Source: Clostridiaceae bacterium
Lineage (GTDB): Bacteria > Bacillota > Clostridia > Oscillospirales > Acutalibacteraceae
Length of the DNA stretch: 15,444 bases
NCBI GenBank assembly: GCA_016295355.1
Contig: JAEDLK010000029.1
Location: forward strand, 1-15,444
Direction: 5' to 3'
Shown here one piece after another: positions 8,450 to 15,444 of this stretch. A model generated the notes under the pieces. It was not told the DNA's origin. It was given only the letters and a program-made list of their open reading frames with translations, and did no database searches. The position numbers and the translations under genes were made by a program. How positions within the stretch are numbered: position 1 is the stretch's first letter; every line of letters starts with the position of its first letter.

Positions 8450-9505
8450 CTAAACCTTATCAATTTCCTCTGCCAAGACATCCAACAGTTTATCCTCGGG
8501 AATATGGGAAGCCAAAATCTCCCCTTTTTTGAACAGCACGCCGCAACCATCCCCGCCGGCAATACCAAAATCCGCTTCCCTCGCCTCGCCCGGTCCATTG
8601 ACCACACAGCCCATCAAAGCAATGGTCAAAGTCTTTTCAACCCCCGCAAAGCGTTTTTCGGCTTCTTTGGCCAGACCGATTAAATCAATTTTTGTTCGAC
8701 CGCAGGTAGGACAGGAAACAAACCGTATACCGTCCTTTCGCAGTCCGACGGCTTTCAAGATCAGCTTGGCGGCCGAAACCTCCCGAATCGGATCATCGGT
8801 CAAAGAAACCCGAATGGTCCCGCCGATGCCGAGGAGTAACAATCCGCCAATACCCGCTGTCGAACGCAACAATCCCATTTCATAGGTGCCCGACTCTGTC
8901 ACACCAAGGTGCAAGGGATACCGGCATTGTTCGGCGGCTAAACGATAAGCGTCAAACATCTTTTGGGGATCAGACGCCTTCAATGACAAAACAATTTCAT
9001 CAAAATCAAATTGCTCCAACAGCGAAATATGATATAATCCGCTGGCCACCATGGCTTCAGCCGTCACACCGCCGTAGCGTGCCAAAATATCCTTTTCCAA
9101 AGAGCCGGAATTTACACCGATACGAATCGGGATGTGGTGGGTACGGCAAGCGTCTGCAACCATTTTAACCCGATTGCTATCACCAATATTGCCGGGATTG
9201 ATGCGGATTTTGTCTATACCGGCCGCCACACAGTCGAGTGCCAAGCGATAATCAAAGTGAATATCGGCCACTAACGGAATCGACACTGCTTTTTTGATGG
9301 CCGGAATCAGTCGAACAGCTTCTTTATTCGGAACAGAAACACGCAAAATTTGACAGCCTGCCTGTTCAAGCGCCACCGCTTGTCGGACATTTCCTTCAAT
9401 ATCTTCGGCCGGAACACAAAGCATGGATTGAATACTAATCGGTGCGCCGCCACCCACCGGCAGATTACCGACCATCACCTGTTTGGTTTGCAAGTTGGTA
9501 TACAT
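8450..9505 (-). CDS. ispG: 4-hydroxy-3-methylbut-2-enyl-diphosphate synthase (MEP pathway)
   Basis: The 351-aa enzyme catalyses the penultimate MEP-pathway step, reducing 2-C-methyl-D-erythritol 2,4-cyclodiphosphate to HMBPP with a 4Fe-4S cluster and ferredoxin or flavodoxin electrons. The N-terminal half is the TIM barrel (PISIQSMLC, VADIHFDYRLAL, KIRINPGNIG). The C-terminal half has the cluster ligands Cys265 and Cys268 (CPTCGRT), Cys300 (MGCVVNGPG) and Glu307. Length fits the short bacterial form. ATAAGGAGAAACATC places a good ribosome binding site before the ATG at 9505. It follows rseP after 16 nt and precedes polC by 8 nt, in the same operon as dxr from the same pathway. Confidence 0.97.
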   Translation of the reverse strand: MYTNLQTKQVMVGNLPVGGGAPISIQSMLCVPAEDIEGNVRQAVALEQAGCQILRVSVPNKEAVRLIPAIKKAVSIPLVADIHFDYRLALDCVAAGIDKIRINPGNIGDSNRVKMVADACRTHHIPIRIGVNSGSLEKDILARYGGVTAEAMVASGLYHISLLEQFDFDEIVLSLKASDPQKMFDAYRLAAEQCRYPLHLGVTESGTYEMGLLRSTAGIGGLLLLGIGGTIRVSLTDDPIREVSAAKLILKAVGLRKDGIRFVSCPTCGRTKIDLIGLAKEAEKRFAGVEKTLTIALMGCVVNGPGEAREADFGIAGGDGCGVLFKKGEILASHIPEDKLLDVLAEEIDKV

Positions 9506-9521
9506 GATGTTTCTCCTTATA

Positions 9522-10571
9522 TCAGGTAAACAAGGACCAAATATCCTTAAAGGTAATCAGTGCCATAAGGATAAGCAGAATAACCAATCCAACGGCATGA
9601 ATGATGCCCTCGTATTTTTTGGGAACGGGCCGACGAATCATCATTTCAACCAAAATAAAGAAGATGCGACCGCCGTCGAGCGCCGGTAGCGGTAGCAAAT
9701 TAAAAATACCTAAATTAACCGTAATCAGCGCCATTACCGGGAATAAATCCAACAACCGCTTGCGCGCAATTTGACCGATGGTCGCTGTTACACCAACCGG
9801 CCCTGAAACGGCACTCACCCCGTATTTTCCCGATAACAAGTCAATCAGCGAATACCATATTACCCGTACATAGGACACAGTCGTTTTGAAGGTTTGGGTA
9901 ATCATACTGCCGACAGTTTTGGGACGGCCGTAAATATAGAAGTCCATATCCACATAGGCAACACCGTTGTCGGTCTGCGTGCGGAACAAAACATCGTTTA
10001 AGACTGTCCGTTTGCCGTTGCGTATCACAACCATATCAACCTTGCCGTCAGGCACACCGGTGAAGGCGTATGACAAATCGATGCTGGTATCAATCGGCCG
10101 ACCGTCAATTTCTATGATACGGTCATCGACCTGTAAACCGGACTGCTGACTGATAGCATTCTCGTTAAACCGTGCCACGGTTGTGGTGGGCAAAAGTGAA
10201 AAAGTTGACAAGGTGACAGCCACCAAAGCAAGTCCGAGTATCAGATTGAAGATGGCGCCCATGGCTGTGATAATCAACCGTTTCCAAGCTTTTTGATTGC
10301 AAAAGGCACGGGGGTCACTGCTCCCCTCATCCTCGCCTTCCATGGCACAATAACCACCAAATGGAATGGCATTCAACCGATAAAGGGTTTCTTTGCCTTG
10401 ATGAGAAAACAATTTAGGACCGAAACCTACGGCGAATTCATTAACACGCACACCCAATAACTTGGCGGCCAAAAAATGGCCAAATTCGTGAATGATGATC
10501 AGCACCAAAAACACGAGCACCGCCACGGCATAGGGCCAAACGGCATTCAATACCGAAAAAACAGCCTCCAT
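9522..10571 (-). CDS. rseP: RseP/RasP site-2 zinc metalloprotease
   Basis: This 349-aa intramembrane protease cuts membrane-embedded substrates such as anti-sigma factors and leftover signal peptides (RasP in Bacillus). The zinc motif HEFGH is at 28-32 within the first membrane helix. A single PDZ domain covers about 128-205 (GLQVDDRIIEIDGRPI). The second half of the active site is NLLPLPALDGGR with Asp299. A last membrane helix lies near the C-terminus, giving the expected four-helix layout. The ATG overlaps the dxr stop by one base (TAATG), preceded by AGGAGG, so translation is probably coupled. Its place after dxr and cdsA matches the order found in many Firmicutes. Confidence 0.96.
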   Translation of the reverse strand: MEAVFSVLNAVWPYAVAVLVFLVLIIIHEFGHFLAAKLLGVRVNEFAVGFGPKLFSHQGKETLYRLNAIPFGGYCAMEGEDEGSSDPRAFCNQKAWKRLIITAMGAIFNLILGLALVAVTLSTFSLLPTTTVARFNENAISQQSGLQVDDRIIEIDGRPIDTSIDLSYAFTGVPDGKVDMVVIRNGKRTVLNDVLFRTQTDNGVAYVDMDFYIYGRPKTVGSMITQTFKTTVSYVRVIWYSLIDLLSGKYGVSAVSGPVGVTATIGQIARKRLLDLFPVMALITVNLGIFNLLPLPALDGGRIFFILVEMMIRRPVPKKYEGIIHAVGLVILLILMALITFKDIWSLFT

Positions 10572-11722
10572 TAAACAGCCTCCTGCGAAAAATGTTGCCG
10601 TACATAGCGGCGCGCCGATGCGTCAGCATCAAAAATGGACTCAAGCGACACAGCTGTGCCGGATGACTGCTGTGCCACGGCGCCTTCCACCAAACGGGCA
10701 ATCGCTGTAAAACCGATTTGACCTTTCAAAAACAAAGCCACAGCCTCCTCATTCGCACCGTTAGCCGCTGTCGGCTTTAAGCCGCCGTCCGTAATAGCTT
10801 TTGTGCAAATCGAAAGACACGGAAAGGTTTCTTTGTCCGGCTCAAAAAAAGTCAATTTGCCAATCGCACACAAATCCAATCGTTCACTGCACGGCAAACG
10901 GTTTGGATAGGTTAAAGCATACTGGATAGGTAACATCATATCCGGCACACCCATTTGCACCATTAAACCGCCGTCCTTTAACACAACACCGGAGTGAATG
11001 ATGCTTTCACGCTGAACCACCACATCAATCCTATCGGGTGAAAGATCAAAGAGATGTACCGCCTCAATGACTTCGAGTCCTTTGTTCATCAGTGTAGCGG
11101 AATCGACGGTGATTTTTTGTCCCATAGACCAGTTGGGATGTCTGAGCGTCTGCTCAACCGATACATTTTCCAGTTCTTTTTTGGTTTTGCCGAAAAAAGG
11201 TCCCCCGGAGGCGGTCAATAACACCCGATCCAGAGCACCCTCCGGCACGCCCTGCAAGGACTGAAAAATAGCCGAATGCTCACTATCAACCGGCAGCATG
11301 GTTCCACCGTATTGTTTTAATGCCTCTTTAACCAGCTCGCCACCGGTCACAAGCGATTCCTTATTAGCCAGAGCCAGAATTTTACCGGATCGAACGGTCT
11401 CCAAGGTTGCCTTTAATCCGGCGATTCCCACAATGGCATTCAGTACGGTGTCTGCATCGGCATGAACCGTTTCTAATACACCCTGCTCACCGCTATATAC
11501 CTTAATATCTGTATCGGCCAAGCGGATTTTCAGTTCTTGGGCGGCCGTCTCATTCTGCATGGCAACCATTTTTGGCAAAAATTCACGGGCCTGTTGCTCC
11601 ATGACATCGACATTTCGTCCGGCAGCTAAAGCCAAAATCCGAATGTTGTTCCGACGAGCCACTTGAAGCGTTTGAACACCGATAGAGCCGGTGGAACCAA
11701 GCACAATCAGTTTTTCAGTCAT
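10571..11722 (-). CDS. dxr: 1-deoxy-D-xylulose 5-phosphate reductoisomerase (MEP pathway)
   Basis: This 383-aa NADPH-dependent enzyme converts DXP to 2-C-methyl-D-erythritol 4-phosphate, the first committed step of the MEP pathway. The nucleotide-binding motif GSTGSIG is at 9-15. Metal ligands are Asp146, Glu148 (PVDSEHSAI) and Glu217 (NKGLE). The active-site loop HPNWSMGQKITVDSATLMNK and the C-terminal NGANEEAV are intact. An upstream TTG at 11746 would add 8 residues, but the ATG at 11722 has GGAGGG 8 nt away and forms a TGATG overlap with the cdsA stop, so it is chosen. The 3' end overlaps rseP by one base. Confidence 0.97.
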   Translation of the reverse strand: MTEKLIVLGSTGSIGVQTLQVARRNNIRILALAAGRNVDVMEQQAREFLPKMVAMQNETAAQELKIRLADTDIKVYSGEQGVLETVHADADTVLNAIVGIAGLKATLETVRSGKILALANKESLVTGGELVKEALKQYGGTMLPVDSEHSAIFQSLQGVPEGALDRVLLTASGGPFFGKTKKELENVSVEQTLRHPNWSMGQKITVDSATLMNKGLEVIEAVHLFDLSPDRIDVVVQRESIIHSGVVLKDGGLMVQMGVPDMMLPIQYALTYPNRLPCSERLDLCAIGKLTFFEPDKETFPCLSICTKAITDGGLKPTAANGANEEAVALFLKGQIGFTAIARLVEGAVAQQSSGTAVSLESIFDADASARRYVRQHFSQEAV

Positions 11723-12534
11723 CAGAACAGCCCTCCGTCCAGACAAATGGCGAGCAAGGGAGCTATTAACAGTATGCTGTCAAAACGGTCAAGTATTCCC
11801 CCATGACCGGGAATTAACTGACTGTAGTCCTTAAGACCGACGCTTCTCTTGATAACCGACGCAAACAGATCACCGACCATACCGGCCAAGCAAAAAACAA
11901 AGGTTGCGCACAGCAATGGCCATAAGCCGACGCCGTCCGCCATGGTCAGACAAAGCGCGGCAGCGACAATCAAAGCCCAAACAACGCCGCCTACTGCTCC
12001 TTCAACAGTCTTTTTAGGGCTGATTTCCGGGCACAGCTTATGTCGACCGATGGTAACACCGGTAAAATATGCGCCACAATCGCAAATGCAGGAGAAGGTC
12101 AACAGCAGTAACAAATAGTATACGCCTCCGGCACGACAATAAATACGCAAAATCGCCGAAAACGCATAGGCCATCACTGTTGGAAAAGCCAGTAAAGCGG
12201 CTATATTTTGAAGCGTCAGGGAACGATGATCAACTAAAGAAAGCGCCGCTGTTAAGACACAGTAAACAACCGTTAAATGAACCGGTGTTAAGCCGGACCA
12301 AAGCTTTAGGAGGAGTCCGTCATAGGAAAAGACAGCCAAAGCCGTATAAGTGCATGCCAACATCAGCAGTAACAGTTGTTTGATTTGGCAGGCATTATGG
12401 AGCATTTCGTAGACGCCCAGTAAAGCTAATAAGGCAATAAAAGCCGTTAAAACAGGCGGGAAAGATGCGCCGACTGCCAAAACACCCACGCAAAGCACAA
12501 TCATAACCGCCCCTGATAGGATTCTTGTTTTCAT
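11722..12534 (-). CDS. cdsA: Phosphatidate cytidylyltransferase (CDP-diglyceride synthase)
   Basis: This 270-aa membrane enzyme makes CDP-diacylglycerol from phosphatidic acid and CTP, the branch point to phosphatidylglycerol and cardiolipin. Many hydrophobic helices span the protein. The family signature lies at 226-250: SVIKR, then LKD, then PGHGGILDR. An open frame extends upstream to 12642 inside uppS. The ATG at 12534 is preferred because GGAGG lies 8 nt upstream, only one base separates it from the uppS stop, and MKTRILSGAV is a typical CdsA start. It overlaps dxr by one base. Confidence 0.95.
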   Translation of the reverse strand: MKTRILSGAVMIVLCVGVLAVGASFPPVLTAFIALLALLGVYEMLHNACQIKQLLLLMLACTYTALAVFSYDGLLLKLWSGLTPVHLTVVYCVLTAALSLVDHRSLTLQNIAALLAFPTVMAYAFSAILRIYCRAGGVYYLLLLLTFSCICDCGAYFTGVTIGRHKLCPEISPKKTVEGAVGGVVWALIVAAALCLTMADGVGLWPLLCATFVFCLAGMVGDLFASVIKRSVGLKDYSQLIPGHGGILDRFDSILLIAPLLAICLDGGLF

Positions 12535-12535
12535 A

Positions 12536-13255
12536 TTATACGCCTCCAAAACGGCGTTGCCGCCGGTTATAGGCTTTAATAGCTGTATCCAGGTCTTTTT
12601 TAGAGAAATCCGGCCAAAGAACCGGTGTGAACCAAAATTCACTGTAGGCTGATTGCCATGTCAAAAAGTTTGATAAACGGTATTCACCACTGGGACGAAT
12701 GATTAAATCCGGGTCTGGATAGGCCGCTGTGTATAATCGTTCATTCACAGCATCTTCGGTAATGTCTTCTGGTTTTACACCATCTTTTGCAAGTTGTTTC
12801 ATAACATGAAGCAGTTCATGACGACCGCCGTAGTTTACTGCCAGCACAGCCGTCATGCCGTTGGCACAGTCAGAATCCCGTTCGGCCTTTTCCATTAAAG
12901 CCACAATATCATCCGACAGACCGGTTCGGTCACCGACAAAACGCAGTTTGACATTTTCGTCCTTAAAATTGGTGGAGTCCTTTAGGTAATCCCTCAAAAG
13001 ATCCATAATGCCGTCGACTTCTTCCTTGGGACGTCGCCAATTCTCGGTAGAAAAAGCATAGACCGTCAAATACTCAACACCGATTTTATTGCAATACCGG
13101 GCAATTTCCTTAAACTTTTTGGCGCCGGCCGAATGTCCGAAGGAGCGAGGTAAACCACGATTTTTCGCCCACCGACCATTACCGTCCATAATAATGGCAA
13201 TATGCTTGGGAACCTTAATTGGCTCATTATTATCCTTTTTTTTAGCAAAAAACAT
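12536..13255 (-). CDS. uppS: Undecaprenyl diphosphate synthase (cis-prenyltransferase)
   Basis: This 239-aa cytosolic enzyme extends farnesyl diphosphate with IPP units to undecaprenyl diphosphate, the lipid carrier for peptidoglycan and other wall polymers. Catalytic Asp24 is in HIAIIMDGNGRWAK. YAFSTENW and the C-terminal signature (IRPSGEYRLSNFL, WPDF) are intact; IRPSGE replaces the common IRTSGE. The ATG at 13255 follows AAAGGGGA. It uses the precursors that Dxr and IspG from the same operon help to make. A hairpin lies between frr and this gene. Confidence 0.97.
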   Translation of the reverse strand: MFFAKKKDNNEPIKVPKHIAIIMDGNGRWAKNRGLPRSFGHSAGAKKFKEIARYCNKIGVEYLTVYAFSTENWRRPKEEVDGIMDLLRDYLKDSTNFKDENVKLRFVGDRTGLSDDIVALMEKAERDSDCANGMTAVLAVNYGGRHELLHVMKQLAKDGVKPEDITEDAVNERLYTAAYPDPDLIIRPSGEYRLSNFLTWQSAYSEFWFTPVLWPDFSKKDLDTAIKAYNRRQRRFGGV

Positions 13256-13283
13256 ACGAAATCCCCTTTTGCCGGATATAAAA

Positions 13284-13315
13284 GCATTGTAAGCCGAGAA
13301 AACGACTTACAATGC
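13284..13315 (-). terminator. Hairpin between frr and uppS, possible partial terminator or attenuator
   Basis: A perfect 10-bp stem GCATTGTAAG/CTTACAATGC encloses a 12-nt loop in the 69-nt frr-uppS gap. On the - strand it is followed by only four T, so it would be a weak terminator. It could reduce transcription into the downstream genes or act as an mRNA processing or stability element. The structure is seen; the role is inferred. Confidence 0.45.
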
Positions 13316-13324
13316 ATCTATCTA

Positions 13325-13882
13325 TTACAGTTCGAGTACCTCTTTCTCTTTAACCGAGATCAGCTCATCCACTTCTTTACAGAAACGGTCGGTAATGGTT
13401 TGAATTTTCTTTTCACCGTTTTTAACATCATCTTCGGTAATTTCGCTGTTTTTCTTCATGGCCTTCAGCTTCTCAAGAGAATCACGGCGGATGTTGCGAA
13501 GAGCCACCTTGGCATCCTCGCCCATTTTACGGACATCCTTTACGATTTCTTTACGCCGTTCCTCCGTCAACTGGGGAAAGGTCAGACGAATGCAGGAGCC
13601 ATCGTTCTGCGGATTGATACCAATGTCACTGGTTAATATGGCACGCTCAATAGACTTCAGTGTGGTGGCATCCCATGGTTTGATCATCAAGATGCGGGGT
13701 TCCGGCATTGAAATGGCCGCCATTTGCTCAATCGGCGTGGGAACACCGTAGTAATCAACGTTCACGCGTTCCAACACGCTGGCATTGGCACGGCCGACAC
13801 GCACCGCCTTATAGTCGTGATCCAATGCATTAAGGGACTTATCCATTCTTTCTTCAGTCAATTTCATTAGCGCTTCCATCAT
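13325..13882 (-). CDS. frr: Ribosome recycling factor
   Basis: This 185-aa protein splits post-termination ribosomes together with EF-G. It has the expected length and motifs: VRVGRANASVLERV near the N-terminus, YYGVPTPIEQMA, then LTEERRKEIVK and a charged helical C-terminus. A TTG at 13894 is in frame but would overlap the Shine-Dalgarno. Two ATGs are adjacent; GGGAGG lies 4 nt before the first and 7 nt before the second (13879), so the real start may be one codon later. It sits 16 nt after pyrH, the standard order. Confidence 0.97.
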   Translation of the reverse strand: MMEALMKLTEERMDKSLNALDHDYKAVRVGRANASVLERVNVDYYGVPTPIEQMAAISMPEPRILMIKPWDATTLKSIERAILTSDIGINPQNDGSCIRLTFPQLTEERRKEIVKDVRKMGEDAKVALRNIRRDSLEKLKAMKKNSEITEDDVKNGEKKIQTITDRFCKEVDELISVKEKEVLEL

Positions 13883-13898
13883 TTTTCCTCCCAATCAA

Positions 13899-14603
13899 TT
13901 ATTTCACAAGAGTGCCGATTCTCTCGCCAACCACCGCGCGAACAATGTTGTCCGGATGATCAAGATTAAACACCTGAATAGCAATATTATTGTCCATGCA
14001 GAGAGAAGCGGCAGTACTGTCCATTACATGAAGTTCCTTTTGCAACACATCCAAATGGGATAGTGTGTCAAACTTTTTGGCATCCGAATTTGTTTTCGGG
14101 TCCTTATCATAGACGCCGTCAACATTGGTAGCCTTAAGGATGACATCGGCACCGATTTCGGCGGCACGCAAGGCGGCACCGGTATCGGTTGAAAAGAAGG
14201 GGTTACCCGTTCCGCAACCAAACACAACCACTCTGCCCTTTTCCAAATGGCGAACAGCACGGTTGCGAATATACGGTTCGGCAATTTGCCGCATTTCAAT
14301 CGCCGTTTGCACACGGGAAACAACGCCTACCTGCTCTAATCCGTCGGCAACCGCCAACGCATTGATGGTGGTGGCCAACATTCCCATGTGATCGGCACGG
14401 GTACGATCCATCTTGCCGCTGCTGCGGCCACGCCAAAAATTACCGCCGCCGACAACAATAGCAACCTGGACACCCATATCCACACATATGCGAATTTGTT
14501 CGCATATTTCAACAATCTTATCAAAATCAAGCCCGGAATCCTTTTTGCCGGCCAGTGCCTCACCGCTCAATTTCATTAAAACCCGTTTATAAACCGGTTT
14601 CAT
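13899..14603 (-). CDS. pyrH: UMP kinase
   Basis: This 234-aa bacterial UMP kinase phosphorylates UMP to UDP with ATP and is a control point of pyrimidine nucleotide supply. It belongs to the amino acid kinase fold: MKLSGEAL (10-17), GGGNFWRG (52-59), Asp71 in RADHMGM, GTGNPFFSTDTGAALRAAEI and ATNVDGVYDKDP. A GTG at 14630 would extend it by 9 residues. The ATG at 14603 is favoured by GGAG 7 nt upstream and the typical start MKPVYKRVLMKLSGEA. It is the first gene of the operon; rpsB and tsf are not adjacent. Confidence 0.97.
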   Translation of the reverse strand: MKPVYKRVLMKLSGEALAGKKDSGLDFDKIVEICEQIRICVDMGVQVAIVVGGGNFWRGRSSGKMDRTRADHMGMLATTINALAVADGLEQVGVVSRVQTAIEMRQIAEPYIRNRAVRHLEKGRVVVFGCGTGNPFFSTDTGAALRAAEIGADVILKATNVDGVYDKDPKTNSDAKKFDTLSHLDVLQKELHVMDSTAASLCMDNNIAIQVFNLDHPDNIVRAVVGERIGTLVK

Positions 14604-14649
14604 ACCATCACTCCGTTCTGCAACGCACACCCGTCACTTAATTGTCTAT

Positions 14650-14678
14650 ATTGTACTATATTTTAAGAATAATGTCAA
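14650..14678 (-). promoter_or_regulatory. Sigma-A promoter of the pyrH-frr-uppS-cdsA-dxr-rseP-ispG-polC operon
   Basis: On the - strand a perfect TTGACA (-35, 14673-14678) is followed after exactly 17 nt by TACAAT (-10, 14650-14655). Transcription would start near 14643, about 40 nt before the pyrH ATG. The near-consensus match suggests strong constitutive expression of the housekeeping operon. Confidence 0.85.
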
Positions 14679-15004
14679 ACAGAACCTTGGAAGAAATTCA
14701 CATAAAGACACCAACTGTTTTGATATAAGTTTTCCCTAATGACACAGTAACCTTTACCATGTATCAGCAAACTTTTAAGTGGTTTGCAAAAAGCCATCTA
14801 TTTTGCGAAACGCTGTTTTTATACAAAAAGGGTTGCCGCAAATGCTAACGCCACATAAGGAAGTAATTTGAAAAACACTCAAGAATAAAACTTTATGGGC
14901 ATTGCAAAGGCAAGAAAGACAGAGTATAAGGCAAAAATGCTTTTTACTCTGTCTTTCTTTATGTTCAAACATAAAATCGCACATTCGGCATCTTGATAAT
15001 CTCA
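14679..15004. other. Divergent intergenic region between pyrH promoter and mobile cargo
   Basis: No credible gene is visible on either strand. A - strand open frame of 82 codons here starts in the leader of the + strand gene, has no recognisable motif and an unusual cysteine-rich composition. The region holds a small GCAAAC/GTTTGC hairpin (14767-14787) and the long palindrome at 14912-14959. It probably contains the junction between the core operon and the tnpV-type segment, but no duplicated target site could be identified. Confidence 0.5.
14912..14959. repeat. 48-nt near-perfect palindrome (22-bp hairpin), likely bidirectional terminator
   Basis: A 15-bp perfect outer stem (14912-14926 with 14945-14959) is followed inward by one T-T mismatch and six more pairs (14928-14933 with 14938-14943, one G-T) around loop AAAA. 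The stem bases are A/G-rich on one arm and T/C-rich on the other, so either strand gives a U-rich 3' arm. It may be a leftover terminator of a lost + strand gene, or mark the edge of the inserted segment. Confidence 0.6.
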
Positions 15005-15013
15005 TGTTACAAT
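15005..15013 (+). promoter_or_regulatory. Extended -10 promoter of the small-protein/tnpV segment
   Basis: TGTTACAAT carries the TG extension plus TACAAT. No convincing -35 lies 17-18 nt upstream. The predicted start near 15020 would leave a leader of about 18 nt containing AAAGGAGGT. Confidence 0.5.
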
Positions 15014-15037
15014 GTGGATACAAAGGAGGTCGAGCGT

Positions 15038-15223
15038 ATGCGAAAGCAAAAATATTACTTAGCGATTGACGATTATGGGCACAGCGTTATTATCGACAGT
15101 CTAAACAATTTGAGAAACAAACTCATTGCAGACGGAAGATATACAGAAGCAGTTGATGAACTTATCATCAAATTTGCTCACGCACCGATTAAGAAATTTA
15201 GAATTAAGACGACGGAGGTTTAA
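15038..15223 (+). CDS. 61-aa conserved small protein of mobile-element cargo
   Basis: A short basic protein begins MRKQKYYLAIDDYG and contains SLNNLRNKLI and GRYTEAVDELIIK. AAAGGAGGT lies 7 nt before the ATG, so it is probably expressed. I recognise the general 'KQKYYL...L..LRNKLI..GRYTDAVDELIIK' pattern from small uncharacterised proteins in mobile regions of gut Clostridia, but know no function. No membrane segment, signal peptide or metal motif is seen. It lies 4 nt before the tnpV-like gene and shares its direction, so the two probably form one transcript. Confidence 0.75.
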   Translation: MRKQKYYLAIDDYGHSVIIDSLNNLRNKLIADGRYTEAVDELIIKFAHAPIKKFRIKTTEV

Positions 15224-15227
15224 GATT

Positions 15228-15444
15228 ATGGAAAAGACTATTTTTGAGCAAATGGGCGGCAGATACACACAGGTTGAGATTATTATCTTCCCAATTTACA
15301 AATACCCGAACAAGAAACAAAGCCAATCGGAATGTGGGGTCAGGGCACAAGCGCTATCTAAAGCAAAATCACAAGGTATTGTATATTCATTTGCTGACGA
15401 GCGGAAAGTTAAACAGTTACCTTACCGATATTGACAAGCAAGCA
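15228..15444 (+). pseudogene. tnpV: TnpV-like transposon-encoded protein, frameshifted and cut by window end
   Basis: GGAGG precedes the ATG by 9 nt. The first 16 codons read MEKTIFEQMGGRYTQV. Homology then continues in another frame from 15278 (DYYLPNLQIPEQETKPIGMW, then GQG). From 15346 it continues in a third frame (HKRYLKQNHKVLYIHLL, then TSGKLNSYLTDIDKQA) to the last base. Restoring one base near 15276 and one near 15345 gives a continuous protein matching the TnpV family known from Tn1549-like and other Firmicutes elements. Uncorrected, translation stops at 15434 with an unrelated tail. Each lesion is consistent with loss of one base from a GG or CC pair, so real decay and sequencing error both remain possible. 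The rest of the gene lies outside the window. TnpV's biochemical role is not established. Confidence 0.78.

Noticed and set aside
12535..12642. 36-residue N-terminal extension of CdsA
   Set aside because: It lies wholly inside uppS in another frame; the ATG at 12534 has an ideal Shine-Dalgarno and a typical CdsA start.
14679..14911. tRNA or small structured RNA upstream of pyrH
   Set aside because: No cloverleaf, CCA end or conserved T-loop could be found; only a short 6-bp hairpin.
14775..15023. 82-codon open frame on the - strand
   Set aside because: No motif, starts within the leader of the opposite gene, contains the long palindrome, cysteine-rich odd composition.
15126..15434. 102-codon open frame overlapping the small protein and tnpV start
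   Set aside because: It joins an out-of-frame part of the 61-aa gene to the first frame of tnpV; the real start is at 15228 and the tail after 15276 is a frameshift product.

Overview
The window looks like chromosomal DNA of a Gram-positive, moderate-GC Firmicute, most likely class Clostridia. The evidence is a PolC-type replicative polymerase, a LytM-type wall peptidase with a G5 domain, the MEP isoprenoid pathway, strong AGGAGG-type ribosome binding sites and canonical sigma-A promoters. The species cannot be named from the sequence alone.

Layout. Positions 1-120 hold a cluster of three tight palindromes that looks like a dispersed intergenic repeat. On the + strand, 175-3036 encodes a 953-aa fused ABC ATPase/FtsX-type permease, ending at a perfect 17-bp terminator stem. 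Everything from 3231 to 14603 is on the - strand. A membrane-anchored G5/M23 peptidase (3231-4463) has its own promoter and a tandem TGTAAC-N5-TGTAAC site that matches the WalR box. Before it (in - strand order) comes one long operon transcribed from a TTGACA-N17-TACAAT promoter at 14650-14678: pyrH, frr, uppS, cdsA, dxr, rseP, ispG, polC. It ends at a hairpin at 4584-4620.

The operon groups UMP kinase and ribosome recycling factor with envelope and isoprenoid genes. dxr and ispG make isoprenoid precursors, uppS builds undecaprenyl diphosphate (the wall lipid carrier), cdsA makes CDP-diacylglycerol, and rseP is a membrane protease. The replicative polymerase is last. Genes are packed with 1-nt overlaps (cdsA/dxr, dxr/rseP), a 1-nt gap (uppS/cdsA) and short gaps elsewhere; the frr-uppS junction carries a hairpin. 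rpsB-tsf, which often precede pyrH, are not directly upstream, and proS is not next to polC.

The most notable gene is polC. It is only 1272 aa because the DEDD 3'-5' exonuclease normally inserted in the PHP domain is absent, replaced by a linker of about 18 residues. The PHP metal-binding residues and the polymerase catalytic aspartates are all present, so proofreading must come from the PHP domain, from a separate protein, or not at all.

The right end (15005-15444, + strand) looks like mobile-element cargo: a 61-aa small protein followed by a tnpV-like gene that is broken by two single-base frameshifts and runs off the window. A 48-nt near-perfect palindrome separates it from the pyrH promoter region.
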